A DNA stretch of 17,863 bases from the NCBI GenBank assembly GCA_000787465.1, contig JSYX01000605.1, forward strand, positions 1 to 17,863. Reading direction: 5' to 3'. This document shows, in pieces, positions 1-8,294 of this stretch. Numbering within the stretch: position 1 is the stretch's first letter; every line of letters begins with the position of its first letter. The notes under the pieces are model-generated. The model was not told the DNA's origin and ran no database searches. It worked only from the letters and a program-made list of their open reading frames with translations. Position numbers and translations under genes: made by a program. The stretch comes from Thermomucor indicae-seudaticae. Lineage: Eukaryota; Mucoromycota; Mucoromycetes; Mucorales; Lichtheimiaceae.

Positions 1-43
1 ATTCTATTAACAAAGCTATTTCGATCATAGTCGCCAACTCTGA

Positions 44-637
44 CATGCTTGTTTTCTCTGTAGAAGCCGGCCACAATCAGCAGTTAGATCCACCCAGCGA
101 GTGCAACGCACGCACACCAAGAACTGGAAGCCATCGCCCTTTGAACCTACTGACCAGCGGAAAATTCCGCTTGTTGTATTTGGAGACGGAATGTCTGGGA
201 AAGCAGGTTCAAAAGCAATGAAGGGGACCCGCGCAGGTGTGGTAGGAGCCTGTCGGGGGATTCTGAAGAGGCGTGAAAGAAGAGGAGAGTTGGTCGTGGT
301 TGATGTTGATGAATATCTTACTTCACAGGTGCGTAGGCCTTCGTCGTAGACACACAAGCCGCTGATCGTCCAGTGATATGTAGATATGCCATTCTTGTCA
401 CAGGCGTTCGCTACACAAATTGACTACTGCAGACTTCATCAAGCACTATGGTATCCTTTTTTTTGCAAAAACTGTTCTATGGTATGGCAGCGGGATATAA
501 ATGTCAGTAAAAACATGTTGTGGATTGCTGAGTCGGTCTGGCGAGGAACAGGACGACCGGTAGAATATCCGTTCTACCGCCGTTACGAATACGGTTTCTC
601 TCTTGTGAGAGATTTAGTTGTTTACGGTTACCGGTAA
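44..637 (+). pseudogene. Fanzor/TnpB-like (IS605 OrfB family) nuclease, C-terminal remnant
   Basis: One reading frame carries the C-terminal half of an OrfB/TnpB-like protein. A RuvC-II-like block (VVFGDGM, Asp codon 185-187) is followed by a Lys/Gly/Arg-rich segment, then DEYLTSQ near 310-328, the usual entry to the zinc ribbon. The second half has a CKNC pair (464-475) and the RuvC-III block QRDINVSKNM (Asp codon 494-496), then the VWRGTGRP tail. In-frame stops at 347-349 and 374-376 separate the halves. They could be removed by a 75-bp intron, 329-403 (CAG/GTGCGT to TCACAG/GCG), which would keep phase, but the first CxxC of the ribbon would still be missing. An in-frame stop at 41-43 closes the left side, and the RuvC-I part lies outside the window or is lost. 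Known for the family: fungal Fanzors are eukaryotic TnpB homologues using a guide RNA. Inferred: a decayed copy. The family call is from motif recall only. Confidence 0.55.
558..637 (+). repeat. Hairpin cluster at the 3' end of the Fanzor-like remnant
   Basis: Three stem-loops lie in a row. The first has a perfect 8-bp stem, CGGTAGAA (558-565) with TTCTACCG (572-579), and a 6-nt loop. The second is weak, CCGT/ACGG at 580-594. The third has a perfect 6-bp stem, TCTCTC (597-602) with GAGAGA (607-612), and a TTGT loop. They are followed by a perfect 10-bp palindrome, TTACCGGTAA (628-637), that ends on the stop codon. The structure is seen directly. A role as guide-RNA scaffold or element end is inference. 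Confidence 0.5.
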
Positions 638-964
638 GCTACATCTATTGTAGTTTGCGTTGACATTACGAGTCAGTTTGCGCTTTATGTTACAAGTGAG
701 CAACGCGAAAGCCGTTTGTTTAGTAGAGCAAAGCCATCATGACATGGCGCATTTTGGCTTCTTTATATGCGCAAACATACTTCGTAGTCGACGCAAATAT
801 GCTCAACGATCAGAGCTAACATTTTTTCAAAAACAAGTAGTTATGGGTTGATACTTCTAGGGATTTAACGTCTTTTCTGCCTTTTGGTGAGAAAGACCTT
901 TGAACTTCAGTGGCGGGGATTTGCTGCAGAAGGTCGATTTGAGAACTGGGAATCTTTTGCTTCG
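638..964. other. Spacer between Fanzor-like remnant and RNASEH2C
   Basis: This 327-bp stretch presumably holds the RNASEH2C promoter and 5' leader. A 63-codon open frame at 660-851 has no recognisable motif and I do not treat it as a gene. The frame of RNASEH2C stays open for about 80 bp upstream of its first ATG at 965, so a short upstream exon cannot be excluded. Confidence 0.4.
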
Positions 965-1461
965 ATGACAAGCCCTGAAGCACATTTGCTTCCTTTCAGC
1001 GTCGACCTTGAAGGTCCAGTGCAATCTCAGAATTACTTTCAGTATGGGCCCTCTACGACAGCAAGCAACGAAAACAACATGCCAACGTACGAAACGATCT
1101 TGCTTGGTCGCAAGCTGGTCGGATACAAGGTGCAGTTACCCGATACATGCCGAGGTAATGATGGCAAAATTAGCCAGCAAAAGGAGGCAGAAAGGGGACT
1201 AAAGAGCAAAAAGGTCAATTGTGGGAATACGATAAAGAAAAAGCAATCCTGAAGAAGAAAACTCCTCCCAGTCTTGTTGTGGACCAGTTCTATCTCTGGA
1301 AGAAGGACACGGCTCCCAGCGAGCATGACCCACGACTAAAAGCAGCAGATTGGTTGCAGATAGCAGAAGTAGTAAGTTCCCTCCTTCCTTGTAGTAGTAG
1401 TTTAGTATCCCAATATTTCGCTCAAACGGTTTTCTAGATGCATGAGCCAATTCCTTTGTAA
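965..1461 (+). CDS. RNASEH2C: Ribonuclease H2 subunit C (Rnh203-like)
   Basis: This is a non-catalytic subunit of the heterotrimeric RNase H2, which removes ribonucleotides from nuclear DNA and resolves RNA:DNA hybrids. Exon 1 (965-1154) encodes the signature start EAHLLPFSVDLEGPVQS..YF and the core strand ETILLGRKLVGYKVQLP. Exon 2 (1214-1371) encodes DQFYLWKKDTAPSEHD and the AADWLQIAEV helix. Exon 3 (1438-1461) is only 24 nt and encodes MHEPIPL and the stop, matching the family's usual end (...LAEAIHxxxP). The result is 123 aa, between yeast Rnh203 (about 110) and human (164). Intron 2 (1372-1437, GTAAGT...TTTCTAG) is clear. Intron 1 (1155-1213, GTAATG...AAAAAG) has a poor acceptor and was chosen because it restores frame, giving CRG-QLWEY. 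The ATG at 965 is the first in frame. The gene converges on SREBP with 97 bp between stop codons. Confidence 0.8.
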
Positions 1462-1558
1462 CATAGCCAAGCTTAATACGTGTATATAGCTATTTAATTC
1501 ATTGAAACGCATATACAATGGGTGGGAATCAAGTAATAATAGCGAAAAAGAAATATAT

Positions 1559-4175
1559 CTACATGCTACGAGGACGAGCAGACGCAAAGATGATTTTGCG
1601 GCAAGATTTGGAGAACAGCTTGAACCAGCACGAGGCCGGAAGCAACGCAAGGTCTCGAACCACCTGATCCACAAGATAGGCCGTGATTTCTTTGTTATCC
1701 TCTCCAACCATCTGCAATGCGCACAAATGTGTCGCCAGACTTGATAGAACCAACACGACCGCTTCTCGGTTCTGGCTTGGCAATTGTTGAACACAGGTGG
1801 TGATGGCCGCGGGGTCTTGCTTTTGCTTGTTGAAACGGCCAGGATCCGTCATGGTCTCTACGATGTACTCTAGAGCAGAGATGTAACGGTCAAGAGCAGG
1901 TGAAGGACTGGATGGAAACGGACCCGTCTTCTCTTTATCGTTACTATTCGCCAGGGACTGTAATAAATGATTGCCCAAGTGGGACCACCAGCTCCCGTCC
2001 TGGGAGAAGTCGGGCTGCACAGATCTTGTCTTTGTGAGAGGACCTTCAACCAGTCGAACCCACTGTTCTTGCTGAACTTGCAGAGCTTCCCAGTACGTGA
2101 TCCAATCCAAAGGACATGTCAAGGACTGCAAAACATACGATTGAAAGGTATCTTGGCAAGCTCGTCGCGCGTGGATCATGGACATAATATCGCGGTGCGT
2201 TTCAGAGGACCAAGTCCTTCGGACCCATGAGAAACCCAAGGCCAGTTCGAGTTGTATCGCTGCAGTGGAACGGATGCGGGCCACGGTGCGCGGTTCCAAA
2301 TCTTGAAGCTGGCGGGTGCGCGCCAGCATACCTATCCACGAACGTAACAGCACCAGGCGGGAGATGCCAGGCGGGCCTTTAGATAGTGTTAGATATAGAG
2401 ATAGTAGCAAGACAATGGAAAGAACAGCTTACCGCCAAGACATTGAATTTCACACATGCGAATCCAAGCGCCAATCTCAGCCGATTGCTTTTCAGTTGCA
2501 TTGGTGCGAGCTGGAAGACAAAGACACAAAAGGTCCCGCAAGGTCTCATAAAGAAGCGTTGGAATGCTTGCTGTTGTGATTGGACTCGTCGCTGCTAACC
2601 GCTCAAAAGAGGAATACAAGTCTTGCCAGCGTCGGATGACCTGAGAGTCGTAATGATGATGGGCAGAACAAGAAGTCTTGATATACGAAAAGAGCGGTTC
2701 GATCACGGGCCAGACAATAAGATAAACCAGAGCAAATGCGTACATCATCATCTGAAGCAGAGTCCTGTAATTTTAGTTGATAATTAGTGAGCAGTGTTAC
2801 TCGACAACAGACGGAACGCCTGGATAGGCATACCAGTAATTGAAGGTCAGAGAGCTGGTCATAGATACTTCATCATTGAATAGCGTAGTTGAAGGACGAT
2901 GAGCATGAGATATAGGCGTAATCATAAAAGATGAAGAGGTCGAAAAGAAGGCCAGACAGAGAAACATGGCTATGTATGTCTTTTCCTGTGAAACGGATGG
3001 TGATCTGGATTGGTGTTGTTGAGTAGTCCCCTTGCGTCGACGGTAAGGCCTTCGTTCACGTTTCGGCATAAGCTGGGCCAACGCTGCTCTCTGCGCAGCA
3101 CGTTCACGTAGCATTTGACGGCGTTCCTCTTGTTCGCGCCTCTGCGCTTCTTTTCGTTCACGAGCCAAGCGCTCTTGTTCTTGCTTCTGGTAGGCTTCTT
3201 TTTGCACCAAAAATTGAGCCAAGACTTGCTGACCGCCTGGCAGTTGTGACAAGATGTTTTGTAAGATCTGGTTCTCCTGGTTAAGAAGCTCGTTGCTCCG
3301 CTTCAGGAACAAGATATATTCGGTCGCCTTGCGCAGGATGGTTGCCTTGTTCATCTTGGTCGCGATTTCGACGCCATCAATAATTTCGAGGTCGCTGTGA
3401 GACTGCTTCTCCTCTTCGCCGTCATCGTCGTCCAGATCATCTTTGTCGCTCCTATCTTTGGCTTTGGCCATGTAAAGTGCGGGTACAGCGTTCTTTAGCG
3501 CCTGGATCCGGTCGTTGATGTTGTTCCGGTACCGTCGTTCAATAGCATTGTGTGCGACCTTTTTCAAATGCTCGCCGCTACCACTGTCACTATCGGCGCG
3601 GTTTTGCCAAGTCTCTGGAATAGGTCCATTGGTTAGCCGAAAAAGGAAACAAAGAGGAAATAGCAGGACTTACTAATAGGTCCTTCTTCAGTCGACTGCT
3701 GCTGCTGCTGCGTCGTCGGTGCTCGAAAAAGCGCAGGCGTTACGCACCAAGTCTCAACTGGTTTCAAGACATTTTTCTCGAAAGGGAAAGAACCGGAAGA
3801 AGATGACGGAGTCGACAATAATTCCGTGGTACCCGATGGGGTAGCAGGGATCGTGATACCGGGCCTTGTTGCATAATCGCTGGCAGAATGGAAGCTTGTA
3901 AAGGCAGGATCGACTCTGTTGAATGGCGGAGAGGAGGATATAAGCACAGGATCAGGTTCGTGACCAAAAGCTGACAAGGGACTGCCGCTGCTGCTGCTGC
4001 TGTTATTATTACTGCTAACATCACCCTGTTCCGATGAACCATGATCAAAGTCCCAGTGAAGCATGGCATCCAGGTCGTCCAATGAAAAGTCAGTTGCTGA
4101 AGCCGGTCGCGAGTTCCTGTCCGCAGACCCTGGAAAAAGGTCGTCAATGCTTTCAAACTTCGAGTGGTTCAGCAT
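1559..4175 (-). CDS. SRE1: Sterol regulatory element-binding protein (SREBP/Sre1), membrane-bound bHLH factor
   Basis: Four exons on the minus strand (4175-3674, 3614-2834, 2764-2433, 2376-1559) join in frame to 810 aa. The introns are 59, 69 and 56 bp, each with GT..AG and CTAA-type branch sites. Residues 1-60 are acidic (SIDDLFPG, FSLDDLDAMLHWDFD), as in an activation domain. The bHLH starts near residue 186 with AHNAIERRYRNNINDRI. Tyr196 in place of the usual Arg is diagnostic of SREBPs. The loop is long and acidic (about 221-244), then KMNKATILRKATEYILFLK and a leucine zipper. A basic stretch (352-362) precedes TM1 (about 380-399). A roughly 33-residue luminal loop leads to TM2 (about 433-453), then a 350-residue cytosolic C-terminal domain. 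Family role: ER-held precursor, cleaved on sterol or oxygen shortage to free the N-terminal factor. The loop shows no clear RxxL Site-1 motif. The ATG at 4175 has A at -3. Confidence 0.93.
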
Positions 4176-4340
4176 GATTTCAAAATAGGCACAAGGAGTA
4201 GAAGGGAATGGCAGCAAAATAAGCGTTGTTATATACGAGTAAAGAAACAGGCCACTCCATGGGCATTGCTTACATTCTATTGGACATCATCCGTCACCTC
4301 ATTTTTTCAACGCCGAAGCTCACGCCACTTGAGTCGATTT

Positions 4341-4346
4341 CACGTG
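4341..4346. promoter_or_regulatory. CACGTG E-box upstream of SREBP
   Basis: A perfect CACGTG lies 166 bp upstream of the SREBP start codon, in the context TTTCACGTGGAAA. SREBPs, owing to the Tyr in their basic region, bind both E-boxes and SREs, so autoregulation is possible. A 6-bp site can also occur by chance. Confidence 0.4.
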
Positions 4347-4450
4347 GAAACAAGACCAGATCCATGGATGGGAGGATCGTCGAAACAGATATGACTGCAA
4401 CGATTGTCCATATCTGCCTGTATTGGCTTTGCCCGACCTTTTGAATGTAT

Positions 4451-4468
4451 TGACGTAAGTTGACGTTT
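4451..4468 (+). promoter_or_regulatory. Paired CRE-like half-sites TGACGTAA / TGACGTTT
   Basis: Two TGACGT half-sites in the same orientation are spaced exactly 10 bp apart, one helical turn, about 280 bp upstream of the SREBP ATG. ATF/CREB bZIP proteins bind this core, and such a factor is encoded at 6942-8294. The link is inferred from motif and proximity only. Confidence 0.4.
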
Positions 4469-4794
4469 TGTTCGACACCCACACATGTCGTTGCTTGCTT
4501 ACTGTCACAATCACACGGGCTATTTAACCTTTGATGAATCACTTTTAGGCCAATTAACACATTACTTTCTTTCTCAGGAACGTGTTTTGAATTGTCAACA
4601 AACACTGTTTGCTTATAGAATTTTGGTCTACTTAATTGCATTGAAGAAAGGCAACGACGATTCAGGTTTATAATGTATTTTTCTTAAACGCTTATTAACA
4701 GACAACGTAAGATATTACGGGGTATGCAAACAGTTTGGAATGGTGTCCAATTCAGGTAAACCGCAAAACGCTGTTCTATTACTCGTAGATATCA

Positions 4795-5679
4795 TCATTC
4801 TGTCTTGTTCTGAGCCGATGAACCATTTTTGCATAAGTGATACCAGTTTTCTGAATTCTGCTGGCTGTCTTCATGTACCGATATCTGTGGCTGGTAACTC
4901 GGAATCCGTCCAGGTATGCTTATCATCTGATCTGTACTTGCGCGTTTCTCGCTCAAATAATCAGTCCCTACCAACGTATTGCTCGGAGACACGCCTAGTA
5001 AGACACTATCCTGTTCATCTGGAGTGTAGGCAAGCTGTGGTGTATACTGCTTCTTTGAAACCAACGTTGAAACTGATGCCCGCTCAACGAGAGTCTCGGC
5101 TGTGAGCCGTTTGATCTCTCTAGGAGTCGTGCTGGGTTGATCAAGAGAATAAGCCGGCGGTGGCTGCTGATGGTAATGTGCTGGAACATCGTTTACGGCT
5201 GTCCCTCTTTTGTCTCTTTTCCTCATACATAGTACCAGCGCCATGGCCAAACCAAGGATTATCAAAGGTCCGAAAACACAACCGAGGACCTCAACTGACA
5301 AACCATCGTTACCAGAGAAGTCTACCGCACCGGCAGACGAAGTAGCTGGGGCTGTACTGATAGCGAAGGGAGGATTTGTCTGTCCAAAGTCGGAATTACG
5401 GAAAATGGATGGTATGATACCCACGTACAATTCTGAACTATGACTGGACACGATAGTCGCGGATGTGGTTGTTGGTTTGTGTGTTACTGGAATGGACGGA
5501 TGCGGTTTTCTCGATCTGAGACTGTTGTGGCTAGCTGATCTGACCGTTGTTGATCTCGTGACACGCGGTGGTTCCATTTTTTCAAGGATGTCCCAGTCCA
5601 ATCTGTATTTGCAAGGGCAGTAAACGGTAAAAAAGTAGAGAAAAGAAAGAAAAAGAGAGAAAAGCCGAAAAGAGGTCAT
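4795..5679 (-). CDS. Single-pass membrane protein with PPxY motif, unknown function
   Basis: The 294-aa product, read as a single exon, begins with a hydrophobic N-terminus (residues 4-20, LFSLFLSFLYFFTVY) that looks like a signal peptide. A Ser/Thr/Pro-rich outer region of about 105 residues follows. A second hydrophobic segment (about 130-151) comes next, then the stop-transfer charges MRKRDKR, which predict the C-terminus in the cytosol. The tail has HQQPPPAY (171-177), a PPxY motif that binds WW domains of Nedd4/Rsp5-type ubiquitin ligases, and many Ser/Thr. The layout (signal, S/T-rich stalk, TM, cytosolic tail) resembles fungal cell-wall sensors such as Wsc/Mid2, but no Cys-rich WSC domain is present. 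I do not recognise the family. A short intron near 5600-5625 (GTTTAC...AATACAG) is possible and would alter the residues just after the signal peptide. An AGACGTCA CRE-like site lies about 120 bp upstream. Confidence 0.65.
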   Translation of the reverse strand: MTSFRLFSLFLSFLYFFTVYCPCKYRLDWDILEKMEPPRVTRSTTVRSASHNSLRSRKPHPSIPVTHKPTTTSATIVSSHSSELYVGIIPSIFRNSDFGQTNPPFAISTAPATSSAGAVDFSGNDGLSVEVLGCVFGPLIILGLAMALVLCMRKRDKRGTAVNDVPAHYHQQPPPAYSLDQPSTTPREIKRLTAETLVERASVSTLVSKKQYTPQLAYTPDEQDSVLLGVSPSNTLVGTDYLSEKRASTDQMISIPGRIPSYQPQISVHEDSQQNSENWYHLCKNGSSAQNKTE

Positions 5680-6941
5680 CGTTTAGGGGAACAGAGAGGA
5701 GGCGCATCTCAGTGTCAAGCTTAAACAAGTCTTTATTCCATCTGTACAACAGTAAGCACTTCATTCATCCCAACTTTTAGTCCTGAATACCCCTCCCTTT
5801 GACGTCTATTTATCCCCAACTATTTCGGATGCGTTCACCCCTCTTATCCACTGCCATGCATGAAGATCCATACAAAGCCGTGAAGCCAATGTAAAGAGCG
5901 CATCGAAGAATCCTTCCAAGTAGTTTGTCAGGGGCATTGCATCAAAGACTGGAAAAAGATTCGCTAACACGCGCTTCTAACAGCTGAAGGAAAATAAAGA
6001 CCCTGTTTGGAGTGTAGCCAATGCAGCAGCTCCGTATCTTTTACCTGTCCGGTTCAGCAGCTGCACGTTGCTGATCGCTTTAAATGCAGCAAATAGCCGT
6101 CTTTTACGCTGATAAAACGATCCTTAACAAGCCTTGCTTATAAGTATCTTGGCTAAACCATAAACCTGTCGGTGACAAGGCAGCCCTTCATAAAACAGCC
6201 GTGGAACACTATAGAACGGCGAGGGAACATAATTTCGTTTGGATACAAACGCTCTTATACATCACCACACAGTTGGTGAATCGTGATAACAGCTGAAACT
6301 GGCCGAATATCGATTTATCTCATCTTGACTACTTGCGCAATATGCTTCTTCGTCCTATCTTAAATGTTCGATCCACTGTCACCACCATCACAACACTGTA
6401 CTCCCAATTTGTCGAAATGTGCAGCCAAGGGACAAAACACGTTTGTCCGATGCCAAAGAATCCGATCCTTGCTCATCCAGACGCTCTCAGAGTGCGGCAA
6501 GACCTTCGGCTTGATGGTGGCACGTCAGCTCCACCTGACAGAGTTGCGTGGAAGCCTTTGCTCTGATTGGTGTTCATAAATATAAACTCAGTGAAAATTT
6601 TGGGCCCCCCCAAAGATGTTTCGTCATCCTTTTTCTTCCGTCATTCATCCTTCTGCCGACGTCGACAAAAAGACCTCGTCATCAATCCAAAACTTCAAGC
6701 GCTTTTGGTGCGGTAACAAAAAAAGAAATTTCGAATCACCGACGGCATAAAGGTATCAAGAAGTCGATTAGTCCTTAACATATTCGCGCTCGACACGCCG
6801 TTTTTCCTCCCAATACTTTATCTCGACCCAACAAAAGTGAAGCAAGTACCGCGCTTGTCCACCTTTTTGATTTGTGACCTCTTCAAATAACGTAAATAGA
6901 GTCTCTGACGCGTCCTTTTAGGAGTTTTTATTTTAACTTGA
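5680..6941. promoter_or_regulatory. Divergent spacer between membrane protein and bZIP genes
   Basis: This 1.26-kb stretch lies between divergently transcribed genes, so it holds both promoters and probably a long pyrimidine-rich bZIP 5' leader (6620-6940). Visible motifs are a CRE-like AGACGTCA on the minus strand (5807-5800), GACGTC (6658-6663) and the palindrome GACGCGTC (6907-6914). Short open frames at 6333-6778 show no domain. No tRNA or conserved RNA was recognised. Confidence 0.4.
5800..5807 (-). promoter_or_regulatory. CRE-like site AGACGTCA
   Basis: The site matches 7 of 8 bases of the palindromic cAMP response element TGACGTCA. It lies 121 bp upstream of the membrane-protein ATG and on the far side of the bZIP gene's upstream region. 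It is a candidate target or feedback site for an ATF/CREB factor, by motif only. Confidence 0.35.
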
Positions 6942-8294
6942 ATGCTTTATAGCCATACCCCTATTCCCTCTCGTATGACAGACGCTGTAGCTGTTTCCGA
7001 TATCTCGCAGGAGGTCCAAAACTTCGTGTCGCCAACTGAGGAGCGCTCGTTCGAGAGCGAGTCACAATCACGAGTTCGAAACAAGAGATCAGCGCCCGAA
7101 GAACCTGAAGACGCTAAGGATGCCAAGTCTCGGAAGACGACGGATGATACGGAAAAAGAAGACGATATTCAAATCAAATACGAAGACACTGGCAAGGTCA
7201 TAGAGACTTCAGGACTAGTTGCTGACAAATCAAGCAAGGAAAACAGCAGCGACAATAAAGATACCAACAGTAACCATACACAGCCTGATGAAGCCGCCGC
7301 TGCAGCCGCCGCTGCTGCTGCTGCCGCGGCCGCGGCCGCTGCCGCATCCGCAGGAACCAATAGCATCCTGACTATTCCAAGCACACAAGGAGGGCAAGCA
7401 CCTACGTTGCCTTTCCTGACAGAACAGCAACACCAGCAATTTTTGCAGACATACGCGCAAGCCAGCGGGCAAGACCTAGCAAACCTTACGGCTTCCTCAT
7501 TGGCGCAGGCTATGGTCTCTCCGATTGCCGTGCCGGGACTGAATCTTCTTCAACATCTCCAAGGCGGTAACGTCATCACTGCGCTTCCTGGTCCACCGCA
7601 GATTCCTCAGCCTACCACTATGCCTCAAGAGACCGATGGCAACGAGAATGCAATGGACGATGACGGTCAAGGCAAACGGAATGTAGCATCGCGTAACATG
7701 ACAAACGATGAACGGCGGCAACGCCGATTATTACGAAATCGAATGGCGGCCAAGGAATGTCGGAAGAAGAAGAAACAATACATACAAGAAATGGAAGAGA
7801 AAGTAAAACGTCTGGAAGAAGAAAATGCGCGTCTGAAAAGACAAGTGGAAGAATTGAACGCCAAGGTAGCATTGGGTGCTATGCAGAATTCATCAGAAAG
7901 TTATCGGTTGATGAAAGAAGTGGAAGAGCTGAATGCGAAACTTGGTATGGGACATCTGCCACCGAGCAGCAGTAGCGCCTTTACAGCGGCTGTCATGGCA
8001 GCGGCCACGGCACAAAGTCAAAGCCAACAACAACAACCACAACAACAACAGCAGCAGCAGCAACAGCAGCAACAGCAGCAACAACAACAGCCTCAGCAGC
8101 CGTCCCCACAGCCACCACCATCATCATCAACAACCCCTCAACCACAACAACAGCAATCACAACAGCAGCAGCAGCAACCATCAGCGACACAATCATCCCC
8201 GTCACAACCTTCCTCAACAACGTCCACAAGCCAACCGCCATCCGCTACAGCACCGTCATCGCAACCGGCTTCTCAGGTGTTGAGCGATAAGTAA
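6942..8294 (+). CDS. ATF/CREB-type bZIP transcription factor with Ala and Gln tracts
   Basis: A single exon encodes 450 aa. The basic region (about 255-275) reads RRQRRLLRNRMAAKECRKKKK and contains the N-x7-R core with the AAKECR signature of ATF/CREB proteins. A leucine zipper follows directly (MEEKVKRLEEENARLKRQVEEL, with heptad-spaced Met/Leu), continuing as coiled coil to about residue 335. The N-terminal part is acidic and Ser-rich. It is followed by a run of about 18 Ala (codons at 7293-7346), a Gln/Leu/Pro-rich segment, and after the zipper a long Gln/Pro/Ser tail (8020-8280). The protein should act in the nucleus as a dimer on TGACGT-type sites. Stress or cAMP-linked roles are known for relatives but cannot be assigned here. 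Translation may start at 6942 or at the second ATG, 6975. Neither has a strong context, and the shorter form loses 11 residues. Confidence 0.92.
   Translation: MLYSHTPIPSRMTDAVAVSDISQEVQNFVSPTEERSFESESQSRVRNKRSAPEEPEDAKDAKSRKTTDDTEKEDDIQIKYEDTGKVIETSGLVADKSSKENSSDNKDTNSNHTQPDEAAAAAAAAAAAAAAAAAASAGTNSILTIPSTQGGQAPTLPFLTEQQHQQFLQTYAQASGQDLANLTASSLAQAMVSPIAVPGLNLLQHLQGGNVITALPGPPQIPQPTTMPQETDGNENAMDDDGQGKRNVASRNMTNDERRQRRLLRNRMAAKECRKKKKQYIQEMEEKVKRLEEENARLKRQVEELNAKVALGAMQNSSESYRLMKEVEELNAKLGMGHLPPSSSSAFTAAVMAAATAQSQSQQQQPQQQQQQQQQQQQQQQQQPQQPSPQPPPSSSTTPQPQQQQSQQQQQQPSATQSSPSQPSSTTSTSQPPSATAPSSQPASQVLSDK
7293..7346 (+). repeat. Poly-alanine tract inside the bZIP gene
   Basis: Eighteen consecutive Ala codons use all four GCN codons in mixed order (GCC, GCT, GCA, GCG). 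This argues for a long-lived, selected amino-acid tract more than a recent triplet expansion. The same stretch read on the other strand gives a spurious Ala/Ser-rich frame. Confidence 0.8.
8028..8190 (+). repeat. CAG/CAA (poly-Gln) low-complexity region of the bZIP gene
   Basis: Interrupted CAA/CAG runs encode up to about 20 Gln in a row, followed by Pro/Ser/Gln mixtures. Such tracts are typical of fungal activators. They are prone to length change by slippage, so alleles may differ here. Confidence 0.8.

Larger units (their letters stand above)
4176..4794. promoter_or_regulatory. SREBP upstream region
   Basis: This is the 619-bp spacer between two genes on the same (minus) strand, so it holds the SREBP promoter and the 3' end of the membrane-protein gene. 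It contains a CCAAT box on the minus strand (4283-4279), a TCACCTCAT sequence (4294-4302) resembling a sterol response element, a palindromic E-box (4341-4346), and two TGACGT half-sites (4451-4456 and 4461-4466). Open frames on the plus strand here match nothing I know. The motif functions are inference. Confidence 0.5.

Noticed and set aside
25..357. 110-codon minus-strand frame at the left edge
   Set aside because: Antisense shadow of the Fanzor-like frame, with no motif of its own.
660..851. 63-codon plus-strand frame
   Set aside because: Short, no recognisable domain, and no frame continuity with RNASEH2C or the Fanzor-like remnant.
3764..4156. 130-codon minus-strand frame overlapping SREBP exon 1
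   Set aside because: Alternate-frame shadow of the SREBP N-terminus. Its Ala/Leu richness comes from the Ser/Asn triplet tract.
4176..4217. Possible 14-residue N-terminal extension of SREBP
   Set aside because: The upstream start would be TTG. The first ATG is at 4175, with A at -3.
7169..7472. Minus-strand Ala- and Gly/Ser-rich frames opposite the bZIP gene
   Set aside because: Produced by the GCN tract read on the other strand.
7893..8283. Poly-Leu, poly-Val and Asn/Ser/His-rich frames around the Gln tract
   Set aside because: Frame and strand shadows of the CAG/CAA repeats.
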